This document shows, in pieces, positions 54,944 to 63,229 of a stretch of DNA of 64,000 nt. A program made the position numbers and the translations under genes. Position 1 is the stretch's first letter; every line of letters starts with the position of its first letter. Origin of the DNA: Amycolatopsis eburnea (GTDB lineage: Bacteria; Actinomycetota; Actinomycetes; Mycobacteriales; Pseudonocardiaceae); NCBI RefSeq assembly GCF_003937945.1, contig NZ_RSEC01000021.1, forward strand, positions 186,001 to 250,000, in the 5' to 3' direction. The notes beneath the pieces were generated by a model. That model ran no database searches. It was not told the origin of the DNA and saw only the letters and a list, made by a program, of their open reading frames with translations.

Positions 54944-55267
54944 GTGGAGATCAGTCAGCTGCTCAAAGGGGTGCTGGATCTGGCCGTCCTCGCGGTGCTG
55001 CGCGAGGAAGACGGCTACGGGTACGACGTCCTGCGAAGACTCAGGGCCGCGGGCCTGGACGAGGTGGGGGACGCGTCGGTGTACGGGACGCTGCGCAGGC
55101 TGTACAAGGCCGGCCTGCTCACTTCGTACGTGGTGCCCAGTGAAGAGGGACCGCACCGCAAGTACTACAGCCTGAACGAGCCGGGCCGGGCGCGGCTCGC
55201 GGAGTCGGGAAAGACCTGGCAGAGCTTCGCACTGACGATGAACGTGCTTTTGGGAGAGGCAGCATGA
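54944..55267 (+). CDS. PadR-family regulator
   Basis: A 107-residue PadR regulator with a winged HTH (about 2-75, LLKGVLDLAVLAVLREEDGYGYDVLRRL...GDASVYGTLRRLYKAGLL) and a short dimerisation tail. TGGAGGG lies 4-6 bases before the GTG. Its stop overlaps the next ATG (ATGA), forming a regulator/membrane-protein pair, a common PadR arrangement. Confidence 0.92.
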   Translation: MEISQLLKGVLDLAVLAVLREEDGYGYDVLRRLRAAGLDEVGDASVYGTLRRLYKAGLLTSYVVPSEEGPHRKYYSLNEPGRARLAESGKTWQSFALTMNVLLGEAA

Positions 55268-56475
55268 GCGAGAAGCCGACCGCCGTGCGGGTGTATCTGG
55301 CGCGGGTCCGCACCGCGCTCGCCGACCTGCCCGCGAGCGAGATCGAAGAGATCCTCGAGGACGTCCGCCCGCACCTGGCGGAACTGGAGGCCGAACTCGG
55401 GGAGAGCGCCCGCGTCGAGGCGCTCATCGAACGGCTCGGGACACCCGAGAGCTACGCCGCCGAACTGCGCGCGTCCGGCGGCTACCCGCCGGCGGGGGAG
55501 GGCGCGACGCAGGTGATCACGACGGTGACCGCGCCGAGCCTGGCGAAGCCGCGGATCGCGTTGTGGGGCCTGGTGCTCTGCGCGATCGGGCTCGCGCTGC
55601 TGGCGTTCGGTGCCGCGATCAGCGTCGACCCCGACGTGCTGCTGGGGATGCTGCTGTTCCTGCCGGTGTTCCTGATCAGCCTCGCGCTGCTGCTGCGCGG
55701 CGGGGTCGAGCCGGTGCTGGCGCTGCCGGAGGTCGGCTGGCTGCGGAACACGCTGGCGAAGGGGCGCGAGCAGGACGACACCGGGAGGGTGCTGCGCTGG
55801 CTGGGCTCGATGAAGCCCGCGTGGTGGGTGCTGTGCGCCGTGGTGCTGCTCGCCTTCGGCGTCCTGCTGATGATGCGGCAGCGCAGTGCCGTGCTGCTGC
55901 TGCCGTTCCTGCTGGTGGCCGGCGCCGGGATCGTCTGGGCCGGCCCGCGGGTGCGCGGCGACCGGCGGCTGCTGTGGCTGGCCGTGCCGGTTTCGGCGTT
56001 CGTCATCGGCGGCGCGCTCGGCGGGTTCGGCGCCGCGGTCGACCTCATCTCGAACCGGTACTCCCCGTCGCAGTCGGCGTCGTACTACCCCTCGTCGTCC
56101 GACCGGTACGGCAACGAGCAGCTCACCTACGGCGGCCAGGAGGTCGAGAACGTCTACGCGTTCGACGCCGAGGGCAAGCCGCTGACGGAGGTCTACCTCT
56201 ACGACGAGCAGGGCCGCCCGCTGGCGCTGACCCGCTACGGCTGCGAGCGCTCGAGCGGCACCAAGGAGAAGATCGGCGAGGACAACCGGTTCCCGCGGCC
56301 GAAGATCGAGCAGGGCGTCACCGACAGCGAGGGCAACTACAACGGCTACAACGGGTACCGCTCCGCCTGCCGCGAGGAAGCGGGGGTCCCGTTCAGCGCG
56401 GCCATCCCGAAGGTGACGGTCCCGCCGTCCACCACTTCTTCGTCCGCGCCGGCCACGCCGACGCCGACGAAGTAA
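55264..56475 (+). CDS. HAAS-domain (DUF1700-like) membrane protein
   Basis: A 403-residue protein. Residues 1-75 form a HAAS-type helical domain (VRVYLARVRTALADLPASEIEEILEDVRPHLAELEAELG, landmark 8-46), which in such proteins links to PadR regulators. About six TM segments (98-265) follow, then an extracytoplasmic domain (270-403) with two Cys (YGCERSS, SACREE), YNGYNGY, and a Pro/Thr/Ser tail. It may act as a membrane sensor that sequesters or informs PadR. Coupled to PadR by a 4-base overlap. Confidence 0.8.
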   Translation: MSEKPTAVRVYLARVRTALADLPASEIEEILEDVRPHLAELEAELGESARVEALIERLGTPESYAAELRASGGYPPAGEGATQVITTVTAPSLAKPRIALWGLVLCAIGLALLAFGAAISVDPDVLLGMLLFLPVFLISLALLLRGGVEPVLALPEVGWLRNTLAKGREQDDTGRVLRWLGSMKPAWWVLCAVVLLAFGVLLMMRQRSAVLLLPFLLVAGAGIVWAGPRVRGDRRLLWLAVPVSAFVIGGALGGFGAAVDLISNRYSPSQSASYYPSSSDRYGNEQLTYGGQEVENVYAFDAEGKPLTEVYLYDEQGRPLALTRYGCERSSGTKEKIGEDNRFPRPKIEQGVTDSEGNYNGYNGYRSACREEAGVPFSAAIPKVTVPPSTTSSSAPATPTPTK

Positions 56476-56582
56476 CCGGGGGAACGGACGCCGGGAGCGC
56501 GGGTCGGGGCCCGCTCCCGGCGTTCACCCGATCCGAACGTGCCGGAAACGCCCGGGGTACGCGGGCGTGCTGAGCTGGGCAG

Positions 56583-57529
56583 GTGCTCTCGGACGCCTTC
56601 GCCCCGCGGACCCGGGTGGTCCACGGCTACGAGCGCGCCTACCGGATGGCCGGGCGCGGGCCCGCGGTGCTGTTCCTGCACGGGATCGGCGACGACTCGT
56701 CGACGTGGCTGGAGCTGCTGACGGCGCTGGCGGACGACTACACGGTCATCGCGCCCGACCTGCTCGGCCACGGGTTCTCGGCGAAACCGCGCGCGGACTA
56801 CTCGGTCGCCGCCTACGCGTGCGGCATGCGTGACCTGCTGACGACCCTCGACGTCGACCGCGTGACGGTGGTCGGGCACTCGCTCGGCGGCGGCGTCGCG
56901 ATGCAGTTCGCCTACCAGTTCCCGGAACGCTGCGAACGCCTGGTGCTGGTCGGTTCGGGCGGCGTCGGCGCGAGCGTCCACCCGCTGCTGCGGCTGGCGG
57001 CGGCGCCGGGCGCGGGGCTGGTGCTGCCCCTGCTGGGCGCCCGGCCGGCGCTGCCGGTGCTGCGCGGGCTCGCCGAGCTGCTGCGGATCTCCGACGACCT
57101 CGACTACGTGGTCGCGCGCTACCTCCGCCTGGCCGAGCCCGGAACGCGCTCGGCGTTCCTGCGGACGCTGCGTTCGGTCGTCGACTGGCGCGGGCAGGTG
57201 GTCAACATGCTGGACCGCTGCTACCTGACCGAGGGGATCCCGACGCTGCTGGTGTGGGGAACCGAGGACCGGGTGGTGCCGAGCGGCCACGCGCTGCGGG
57301 CGCACGGGCGATGCCGGGCAGCCGGCTGGTGCTGTTCGAGGGGGCCGGGCACTTCCCGCACCGATCGGACCCCGTGCGGTTCGCGGCGACGCTGCGGGAG
57401 TTCCTCACCGGGACGCCGCCGGCCGAGTACGACCGGGCGCGGTGGGGAGACCTGCTGCGGGCGGGACGGCCGGCCGGGACCCCGGATCCCGCGGTGGAGC
57501 CGGACGCGGCGGTGTCTTCGGGGACCTGA
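56583..57529 (+). pseudogene. Alpha/beta-hydrolase with an apparent single-base deletion
   Basis: From the GTG at 56583 the protein reads as a normal hydrolase: LFLHGIGDDSSTW, PDLLGHGFS, nucleophile in VVGHSLGGG (about residue 99), LLVWGTEDRVVP (acid Asp). Shortly after SGHALRAH, near 57300, the match moves to the -1 frame, where RAMPGSRLVLFEGAGHFPHRSDPVRFAATLREFL (catalytic His in GAGHFPH) continues to the stop at 57529. Restoring one C after CAC would give a 315-residue intact enzyme. Either a recent inactivating mutation, a sequencing error, or (least likely) programmed frameshifting. Confidence 0.8.
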
Positions 57530-57581
57530 GCAGCCCCCGTTTTCCACGCTACCGGCGGGCACCGACAGTTCCGGACGGCAC

Positions 57582-57615
57582 GAAGGCCGCCTCCGGGACA
57601 CCGGGGGCGGCCTTC
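57582..57615. terminator. Strong GC hairpin terminator between convergent genes
   Basis: GAAGGCCGCCTCCGG (57582-57596) and CCGGGGGCGGCCTTC (57601-57615), one mismatch, 4-base loop. Followed by GGTCTTTC on the + strand. Lies between the frameshifted hydrolase and the stress-protein gene. Confidence 0.85.
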
Positions 57616-57631
57616 GGTCTTTCGCAGGGGG

Positions 57632-58156
57632 TCAGTGGCCGAAAGCGCTCCGCGCCGCGAGGTCCGCCAGCAGCGCCCGGCCCTTCTCGGCGTTGCGGGG
57701 CTGGGACAGCACGTCGTAGCGGCGCGCCACCAGCTGGCTCTGCGAGACGAACCCGCGCTTGTTGCGGTTCACGGCGTAGCCCAGCGCGCCGAAGAGCAGG
57801 TTGAACGCGAGGCCCGCCACCAGCCCGAGGACGATCGGGACCAGGCCCGCGCCCGGGTTGAGCAGGCTGAGGACCAGGCCGAGGAACAGACCGAACATCG
57901 CACCGGACGTCGCCGCGCTGCCGAGGACCCGGCCCCACGACATCTTGCCCGCGATGCGCTCGACGAGCATCGGCTCGACGCCCACGATCGTGACGTCGGT
58001 GACCGGGAAGTCCGCGCCCGCGAGGTGGTCGACCGCGCGCTGCGCCTGCTCGTAGGACTCGTACGAACCGATCGGCCAGCCGGTGGGCAGGGTCGGCAGC
58101 TGGGGCCGCGCCTGCTGCTGTCCGATCGTGCTCTGCTGCGTGAATGCTGTGGTCAT
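57632..58156 (-). CDS. General-stress-protein 17M-like (YflT-type) membrane protein
   Basis: A 174-residue protein: a YflT/GSP17M-type alpha/beta domain (about 27-75, PIGSYESYEQAQRAVDHLAGADFPVTDVTIVG) followed by two TM helices (about 85-130). Such proteins are often under general-stress sigma factors in Firmicutes; regulation here is not visible. AGGAGAGG precedes the ATG at 58156. Confidence 0.85.
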   Translation of the reverse strand: MTTAFTQQSTIGQQQARPQLPTLPTGWPIGSYESYEQAQRAVDHLAGADFPVTDVTIVGVEPMLVERIAGKMSWGRVLGSAATSGAMFGLFLGLVLSLLNPGAGLVPIVLGLVAGLAFNLLFGALGYAVNRNKRGFVSQSQLVARRYDVLSQPRNAEKGRALLADLAARSAFGH

Positions 58157-58335
58157 CGATCTCACCTCTCCTGCCCCGTACAACGTGCGAGTATCCCGGT
58201 TTCCTCCCGCGGGCACGAATTCACAGACTCTTCTCAGCCGGGCATCCCGGACATTCAAGACGTCAGCGAAGCGTCCGGCGAGCGAGCCTCGGCCGACGCG
58301 GGTGAGTGGGCCGGTGCCCGCGGATGGCGGTGCGG

Positions 58336-58396
58336 CGATGTCGTGAACGACTCGTTCAGTGCGTCGGACGCCATGAAAGGGTCGTTCATGACATCG
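58336..58396. repeat. Family B palindromic element, diverged
   Basis: Left arm CGATGTCGTGAACGACTCG and on to TTCA, right arm TGAAAGGGTCGTTCATGAC and on to ATCG: 23-base arms with three mismatches around the loop GTGCGTCGGACGCCA, which differs from the CTCGCCAGACGAC loop of other copies. Confidence 0.75.
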
Positions 58397-58512
58397 CGGG
58401 CCCGGGGGCCGGACGTATCGGTGCCCGCGGGCGGGGTCGCGGGTGGTGGTGCGGCCGGACGCCAGGGTTCCGGCAAAGTCGCGGCGGTTTGCCCGGCGGC
58501 GGCTTCGCCGAC

Positions 58513-58565
58513 GTCCTGAATGACTCATTCAGGTCTTCGGAGGTCCTGAATGACTCATTCAAGAC
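58513..58565. repeat. Family C element, second copy
   Basis: Nearly identical to 41587-41639: two TGAATGACTCATTCA units around GGTCTTCGGAGGTC. It differs mainly at the left edge (GTCCTG instead of GTCTTG). Confidence 0.85.
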
Positions 58566-58627
58566 ACCGCAGGGCCGCTCGGCGCCACTCGTTACGGCCA
58601 GCCCCCGGCCACTTTGCCGGAGCCCTG

Positions 58628-58659
58628 GCGTCGGACGCCATGAAAGGGTCGTTCATGGC
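58628..58659. repeat. Half family-B element
   Basis: GGCGTCGGACGCC followed by ATGAAAGGGTCGTTCATGGC: it matches the right half of the 58336 element, including its loop, but lacks the left arm. The remaining ATGAA...TTCAT is itself a small hairpin. Confidence 0.6.
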
Positions 58660-58779
58660 ACCTCCCGCCACCCACCCAGTCAATGGCTCAAGAAAATACC
58701 TTTGCTCCGGTTGACCCGCTCGACCTCACCGGGTAGGAAGAACCGGCAAAGGATTCATACCAAACCTTTGGGGCGACCG

Positions 58780-60144
58780 ATGGCACGCAGGCGAGGCATG
58801 CTCACGCTCGACGAACTCCGCGCGCGCGTGGACGCGGGCACGATCGACACCGTGCTCGTCGCCCTCACGGACATGCAGGGGCGGCTGCAGGGCAAGCGCT
58901 GCTCGGCGGAGTACTTCCTCGACGAGGTCGTCGGGCACGCCACCGAGGCCTGCAACTACCTCCTCGCCGTCGACGTCGACATGAACACCGTCGACGGCTA
59001 CGCGCTCTCCTCCTGGGAGAGCGGCTACGGCGACTTCGTGCTGCGCCCCGACCTCGACACCCTGCGCGAGGTCCCGTGGCACGAGGGCACCGCGCTGGTG
59101 CTCGCCGACGTCGAGCGCGTGCAGGGCGGGCCGGTCGCCGTGTCGCCGCGGCAGATCCTGCGGCGGCAGCTCGAGCGGCTCGCCGAGCGGGGGCTCGCCG
59201 CCTTCGTCGGGACCGAGCTCGAGTTCATCGTCTTCGACGACACCTACGAAGCCGCCTGGGACAAGCGGTACCACGGGCTCAAGCCCGCCAACCAGTACAA
59301 CGTCGACTACTCGATGCTCGGCACCGCGCGCCTCGAGCCGCTGCTGCGCCGCATCCGCAACGAGATGGCGGGCGCCGGGCTCTACCCCGAGTCCGCCAAG
59401 GGCGAGTGCAACCCCGGCCAGCAGGAGATCGCCTTCCGCTACACCGACGCGCTCGCCACCTGCGACAACCACAGCGTCTACAAGAACGGCGCCAAGGAGA
59501 TCGCCGCGCAGGAGGGCAAGAGCCTCACCTTCATGGCGAAGTACAACGAGCGCGAGGGCAACTCCTGCCACATCCACATCAGCCTGCGCTCGACCGAAGG
59601 GCGGGCGGTGCTCGCCGGCGACGGCGAACACGGCTTCTCGAGGCTGATGGAGCAGTTCCTCGCCGGCCAGCTCGCCGCGCTGCACGAGCTGACGTACTTC
59701 TTCGCGCCGAACATCAACTCCTACAAGCGGTTCGTGCCCGGCAGCTTCGCGCCGACCGCGATCGCCTGGGGCACCGACAACCGCACCTGCGCGCTGCGCG
59801 TCGTCGGGCACGGCGAATCGCTGCGGGTCGAGAACCGGGTGCCGGGCGGGGACGTCAACCCCTACCTGGCCGTCGCCGCGCTCATCGCCGCCGGCCTGCA
59901 CGGCATCGAGAACGAGCTGGAGCTGGAAGAACCCTTCACCGGCAACGCCTACAACTCCGACCGCGGCACGGTGCCGACCACGCTGCCCGAGGCCGCCGCG
60001 GCACTCGCGCAAAGCGAACTCGCCCGCAACGCGTTCGGCGACGACGTCGTCGAGCACTACCTGAACGCGGCGAAGATCGAGGTCGACGCCTACAACGCCG
60101 CCGTCACCGACTGGGAGCTCGTCCGTGGCTTCGAACGACTCTAG
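58780..60144 (+). CDS. Glutamine-synthetase-like gamma-glutamyl-amine ligase
   Basis: A 454-residue GS-I-type ligase of the GlnA3/GlnA4 branch. GTELEFIVFD, KGECNPGQQEIAFRY, NSCHIHISL and NRTCALRV supply metal, ATP and glutamate sites, but the sequence departs from true GlnA, and the downstream genes (gamma-glutamyl hydrolase, aldehyde dehydrogenase, SDR) point to glutamylation of a polyamine, ethanolamine or other amine. Same gene order as M. tuberculosis Rv2860c-Rv2857c. Start chosen at ATG 58780 (GGGGCG upstream); ATG 58798 is possible. The 3' end overlaps the next gene by 20 bases. Confidence 0.88.
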   Translation: MARRRGMLTLDELRARVDAGTIDTVLVALTDMQGRLQGKRCSAEYFLDEVVGHATEACNYLLAVDVDMNTVDGYALSSWESGYGDFVLRPDLDTLREVPWHEGTALVLADVERVQGGPVAVSPRQILRRQLERLAERGLAAFVGTELEFIVFDDTYEAAWDKRYHGLKPANQYNVDYSMLGTARLEPLLRRIRNEMAGAGLYPESAKGECNPGQQEIAFRYTDALATCDNHSVYKNGAKEIAAQEGKSLTFMAKYNEREGNSCHIHISLRSTEGRAVLAGDGEHGFSRLMEQFLAGQLAALHELTYFFAPNINSYKRFVPGSFAPTAIAWGTDNRTCALRVVGHGESLRVENRVPGGDVNPYLAVAALIAAGLHGIENELELEEPFTGNAYNSDRGTVPTTLPEAAAALAQSELARNAFGDDVVEHYLNAAKIEVDAYNAAVTDWELVRGFERL

Positions 60145-60835
60145 GCCCGTCATCGGCCTCACCAGCTATCTCGAACCGGCGAAATTCCTGGTCTGGGAGA
60201 CCGAAGCCGTGCTGCTGCACCGCTTCTACGTCGACTGCGTCGTCGCGGCCGGTGGCATCCCGGTCCTGCTGCCGCCGGTGTCCGACGCGTACGACCAACT
60301 CGTGTCCACAGTGGACGGGCTAGTGCTGACCGGCGGCGCCGACGTCGAGCCCGCGCGTTACGGCCAGGAGCAGCACCCGGCGACCTACACCCGGCCGGAC
60401 CGGGACGCCTTCGAGTTCGGCCTCTTCGAAGCCGCGCGCAAGGCAGGCAAACCGGTGCTCGGCGTGTGCCGCGGCCTGCAGGTGATGAGCGTCGCCCTCG
60501 GCGGCACGCTCACCCAGCACCTGCCGGAAGCAAAGGAAACCACCGAACACCAGCCCGCACCCGCGACGTTCGGCCGCGGCACGGTCGCCCTGGCCGAAGG
60601 CAGCCGCGCGGCCGCGATCCTGGGCGCGGAGACCAAGACGCTCTGCTACCACCACCAGGCGATCGACCGGCTCGGCGCCGGCCTGGAACCGGTCGGCTGG
60701 GCCGCCGACGGCACGATCGAGGCCGCCGAGATCCCGGGTGAGTTCACCCTGGGCGTCCAGTGGCACCCGGAGCAGGACACCGACGACGTCCGGCTGTTCC
60801 GGGCCCTCGTCGAAGCGAGCAAGGAGAGGCGATGA
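60125..60835 (+). CDS. Gamma-glutamyl-GABA hydrolase-like class I amidotransferase (PuuD type)
   Basis: A 236-residue peptidase C26/PuuD-type hydrolase that would release glutamate from gamma-glutamyl intermediates. The nucleophile Cys in GVCRGLQ (about 117) and the His/Glu pair in WHPEQD (near 216) complete the triad. GTG start inside the upstream gene and ATGA overlap with the next, so all four genes are tightly coupled. Orthologous position to Rv2859c. Confidence 0.9.
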   Translation: MASNDSRPVIGLTSYLEPAKFLVWETEAVLLHRFYVDCVVAAGGIPVLLPPVSDAYDQLVSTVDGLVLTGGADVEPARYGQEQHPATYTRPDRDAFEFGLFEAARKAGKPVLGVCRGLQVMSVALGGTLTQHLPEAKETTEHQPAPATFGRGTVALAEGSRAAAILGAETKTLCYHHQAIDRLGAGLEPVGWAADGTIEAAEIPGEFTLGVQWHPEQDTDDVRLFRALVEASKERR

Positions 60836-62196
60836 CGACGTTCGACGTCCGCAACCCCGCCACCGAGCAGGTGGTCCGGACCGTCCCGCTGACCAGCGCC
60901 GAAGAGACCGACGCGGCGATCGCCCGCGCGCAGGCGGCGTTCCCGGCGTGGCGCGACGTCACCCCCGGCGACCGCGCGCGGCTCCTGCGCCGCTTCGCCG
61001 ACGCCGTCGAGGCCGACATCGAGAACCTCGCGCGCCTCGAAGTCGAGAACTCCGGGCACACCATCGGCAACGCCCGCTGGGAGGCGGGCAACGTCCGCGA
61101 CGTCCTCAACTACTACTCCGCGGCGCCGGAACGCCTGATCGGCAAGCAGATCCCGGTGCCGGGCGGCGTCAACGTCACGTTCCAGGAACCCCTCGGCGTG
61201 GTCGGCGTGATCGTGCCGTGGAACTTCCCGATGCCCATCGCGGGCTGGGGCTTCGCGCCCGCGCTGGCAGCAGGCAACACCGTCGTCCTCAAGCCCGCCG
61301 AGCTGACGCCGCTGACCGCGCTCCGGCTGGCCGAGCTGGCGCGCGAGGCAGGCATCCCCGAGGACGTCTTCCAGGTGCTGCCGGGCAAGGGATCCGTTGT
61401 CGGGCAACGGTTCGTGGACCACCCGGCCGTGCGCAAGGTCGTGTTCACCGGGTCGACCGAGGTCGGCAAGCAGATCATGGCCGGCTGCGCGGCGCAGGTG
61501 AAGCGCGTGACGCTGGAGCTGGGCGGCAAGAACGCGAACATCGTCTTCGCCGACTCCGACCTGGAGAAGGCCGCGGCGACCGCGCCCTACGGCGTCTTCG
61601 ACAACGCGGGCCAGGACTGCTGCGCCCGGTCGCTGATCCTGGTGCAGGCGAGCGCGTACGACCGCTTCATGGAGCTGCTCGAACCCGCGGTGCACGGCGT
61701 CGTCGTCGGCGACCCCGGCGACGAGAAGACCGAGATGGGGCCGCTGATCTCCGCTGCCCACCGCGAGAAGGTCGCGAGTTACGTGCCGGACGACGCGCCC
61801 GTGGCGTTCCGCGGCAGCGCGCCCACCGGTCCCGGCTACTGGTTCGCGCCGACCGTCCTCACCCCGCCCGACCTGCGGCACCCCGCCGTGGCGGAGGAGG
61901 TGTTCGGCCCGGTCGTCGCCGTCGTGCCGTTCGCCGAAGAGGCCGACGCGATCCGGATGGCGAACGCGACCGAGTACGGCCTGTCCGGGTCGATCTGGAC
62001 CCGCGACGCCGGCCGCGCGTTCCGGGTGGCGCGCGGCGTCGAAGCCGGCAACCTCTCGGTCAACTCGCACTCTTCGGTGCGCTACTGGACGCCGTTCGGC
62101 GGGTTCAAGCAGTCCGGCCTCGGCCGCGAACTGGGCCCCGACGCCGCGGCGGCGTTCACCGAAACCAAGAACGTCTTTCTCAGCACGGAGGAGTAA
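60832..62196 (+). CDS. Aldehyde dehydrogenase (PuuC-like)
   Basis: A 454-residue NAD(P)-dependent ALDH. VPWNFP (catalytic Asn), FTGSTEVG (cofactor loop), LELGGKN (Glu base) and the Cys in GQDCCARS are present; the last is usually GQxCxA, so the first of the two cysteines is the nucleophile. In this operon it would oxidise a gamma-glutamylated aminoaldehyde. The ATG at 60832 has AAGGAGAGGCG upstream. Slightly shorter than the common 480 residues. Confidence 0.93.
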   Translation: MTTFDVRNPATEQVVRTVPLTSAEETDAAIARAQAAFPAWRDVTPGDRARLLRRFADAVEADIENLARLEVENSGHTIGNARWEAGNVRDVLNYYSAAPERLIGKQIPVPGGVNVTFQEPLGVVGVIVPWNFPMPIAGWGFAPALAAGNTVVLKPAELTPLTALRLAELAREAGIPEDVFQVLPGKGSVVGQRFVDHPAVRKVVFTGSTEVGKQIMAGCAAQVKRVTLELGGKNANIVFADSDLEKAAATAPYGVFDNAGQDCCARSLILVQASAYDRFMELLEPAVHGVVVGDPGDEKTEMGPLISAAHREKVASYVPDDAPVAFRGSAPTGPGYWFAPTVLTPPDLRHPAVAEEVFGPVVAVVPFAEEADAIRMANATEYGLSGSIWTRDAGRAFRVARGVEAGNLSVNSHSSVRYWTPFGGFKQSGLGRELGPDAAAAFTETKNVFLSTEE

Positions 62197-62963
62197 TGGT
62201 CCAGCGTTTCGAAGGCCGCGTCGCGGTCATCACCGGCGGCGCGAGCGGCATCGGGCTCGCCTCGGCCCGCCGCCTGGCGAGCGAAGGGGCGAAGGTCGTC
62301 ATCGCGGACCTGACCCCGGCCGAGGGCAAGGCGGTCGCCGACGAGATCGGCGGCGCGTTCATCCAGACCGACGTCACCGACGCCGAGCAGGTGGAGAACC
62401 TGTTCCACAGCACGGTCGAGCAGTTCGGCTCGGTCGACGTCGCGTTCAACAACGCGGGGATTTCGCCGCCCGAGGACGACTCCATCCTGACCACCGGCAT
62501 CGACGCGTGGGAGAAGGTCCAGCGCGTCAACCTGACGTCGGTGTACCACTGCTGCAAGGCCGTCCTGCCGCACATGCAGCGCCAGGGGCGCGGGTCGATC
62601 ATCAACACGGCGTCGTTCGTGGCGGTGATGGGCGCGGCGACGTCGCAGATCTCCTACACCGCGTCCAAGGGCGGCGTGCTCGCGATGAGCCGCGAGCTGG
62701 GCGTGCAGTTCGCGCGGGAGAACATCCGCGTCAACGCGCTCTGCCCGGGGCCGGTGAACACGCCGCTGCTCAAGGAGCTGTTCGCGAAGGACCCGGAACG
62801 CGCGGCGCGGCGGCTGGTCCACGTGCCGGTCGGCCGGTTCGCCGAGCCCGAGGAGATCGCGGCGGCGGTGGCGTTCCTGGCCAGTGACGACGCCAGCTTC
62901 ATCACGGCCTCGCAGTTCCTGGTCGACGGCGGCATCTCCGGCGCGTACGTCACCCCGCTCTAA
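62196..62963 (+). CDS. Short-chain dehydrogenase/reductase
   Basis: A 255-residue classical SDR: TGGASGIG (13-20) for NAD(P), NNAGI (90-94), and the S-YxxxK triad in INTASF...YTASKGG. The acidic residue after beta-2 (IADLT) suggests NAD preference. It may oxidise the amine-side alcohol or semialdehyde in the pathway; the position equals Rv2857c. TAATG overlap with the ALDH. It ends by overlapping the convergent small gene by 4 bases. Confidence 0.93.
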   Translation: MVQRFEGRVAVITGGASGIGLASARRLASEGAKVVIADLTPAEGKAVADEIGGAFIQTDVTDAEQVENLFHSTVEQFGSVDVAFNNAGISPPEDDSILTTGIDAWEKVQRVNLTSVYHCCKAVLPHMQRQGRGSIINTASFVAVMGAATSQISYTASKGGVLAMSRELGVQFARENIRVNALCPGPVNTPLLKELFAKDPERAARRLVHVPVGRFAEPEEIAAAVAFLASDDASFITASQFLVDGGISGAYVTPL

Positions 62964-63157
62964 CGGCGCGTCGGTTTCTTGACGCCGTAGACCTCCCGCA
63001 GGTAGTTCCAGGCGGCGTTGAGCTTCTTGCGCTCCTCGGAGACGAGCTTTTCGCGGCGGCGCAGCACGCGGACGGCGATCTCGGAGGCGAGGAAGGCGCC
63101 GGCGGCGAAGGTCACGACGCCGACGATGAGCGTCAGGGCGATGATGGTGGTGGTCAT
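62960..63157 (-). CDS. Small single-TM protein
   Basis: A 65-residue protein with one TM helix (about 4-27) and a basic, charged C-terminal tail (VLRRREKLVSEERKKLNAAW). No motif recognised. ATG at 63157 chosen because it places the hydrophobic segment at the N-terminus; the long frame upstream is antisense to the HTH gene. The promoter would be shared with the divergent regulator, 72 bases away. Confidence 0.6.
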   Translation of the reverse strand: MTTTIIALTLIVGVVTFAAGAFLASEIAVRVLRRREKLVSEERKKLNAAWNYLREVYGVKKPTRR

Positions 63158-63198
63158 GGTGACCAGCGTCGGAGCACTGTGGGCGATTCGTCCCTGCG

Positions 63199-63225
63199 CA
63201 AAGCTAGCGGGTTTCGTTAGCTTTG
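63199..63225. promoter_or_regulatory. Inverted repeat overlapping the start region of the HTH gene
   Basis: CAAAGCTA (63199-63206) and TAGCTTTG (63218-63225), perfect 8-base arms, 11-base spacer. It ends four bases before the GTG start and takes the place of any Shine-Dalgarno sequence. A probable autoregulatory operator, and possibly shared with the divergent small gene. Confidence 0.6.
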
Positions 63226-63229
63226 TGAC

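Larger units (their letters stand above)
58157..58779. other. Divergent 623-base region with three palindromic elements
   Basis: No gene seen. Between the divergent stress-protein and glutamine-synthetase-like genes lie family B (58336-58396), family C (58513-58565) and a half family-B unit (58628-58659). Promoters for both neighbours must also be here, probably near the two ends. The frame read across this region into the synthetase gene is not coding. Confidence 0.75.

Noticed and set aside
57254..57529. Separate 91-residue gene
   Set aside because: It is the frameshifted C-terminal part of the upstream hydrolase, carrying the catalytic-His segment, not an independent gene.
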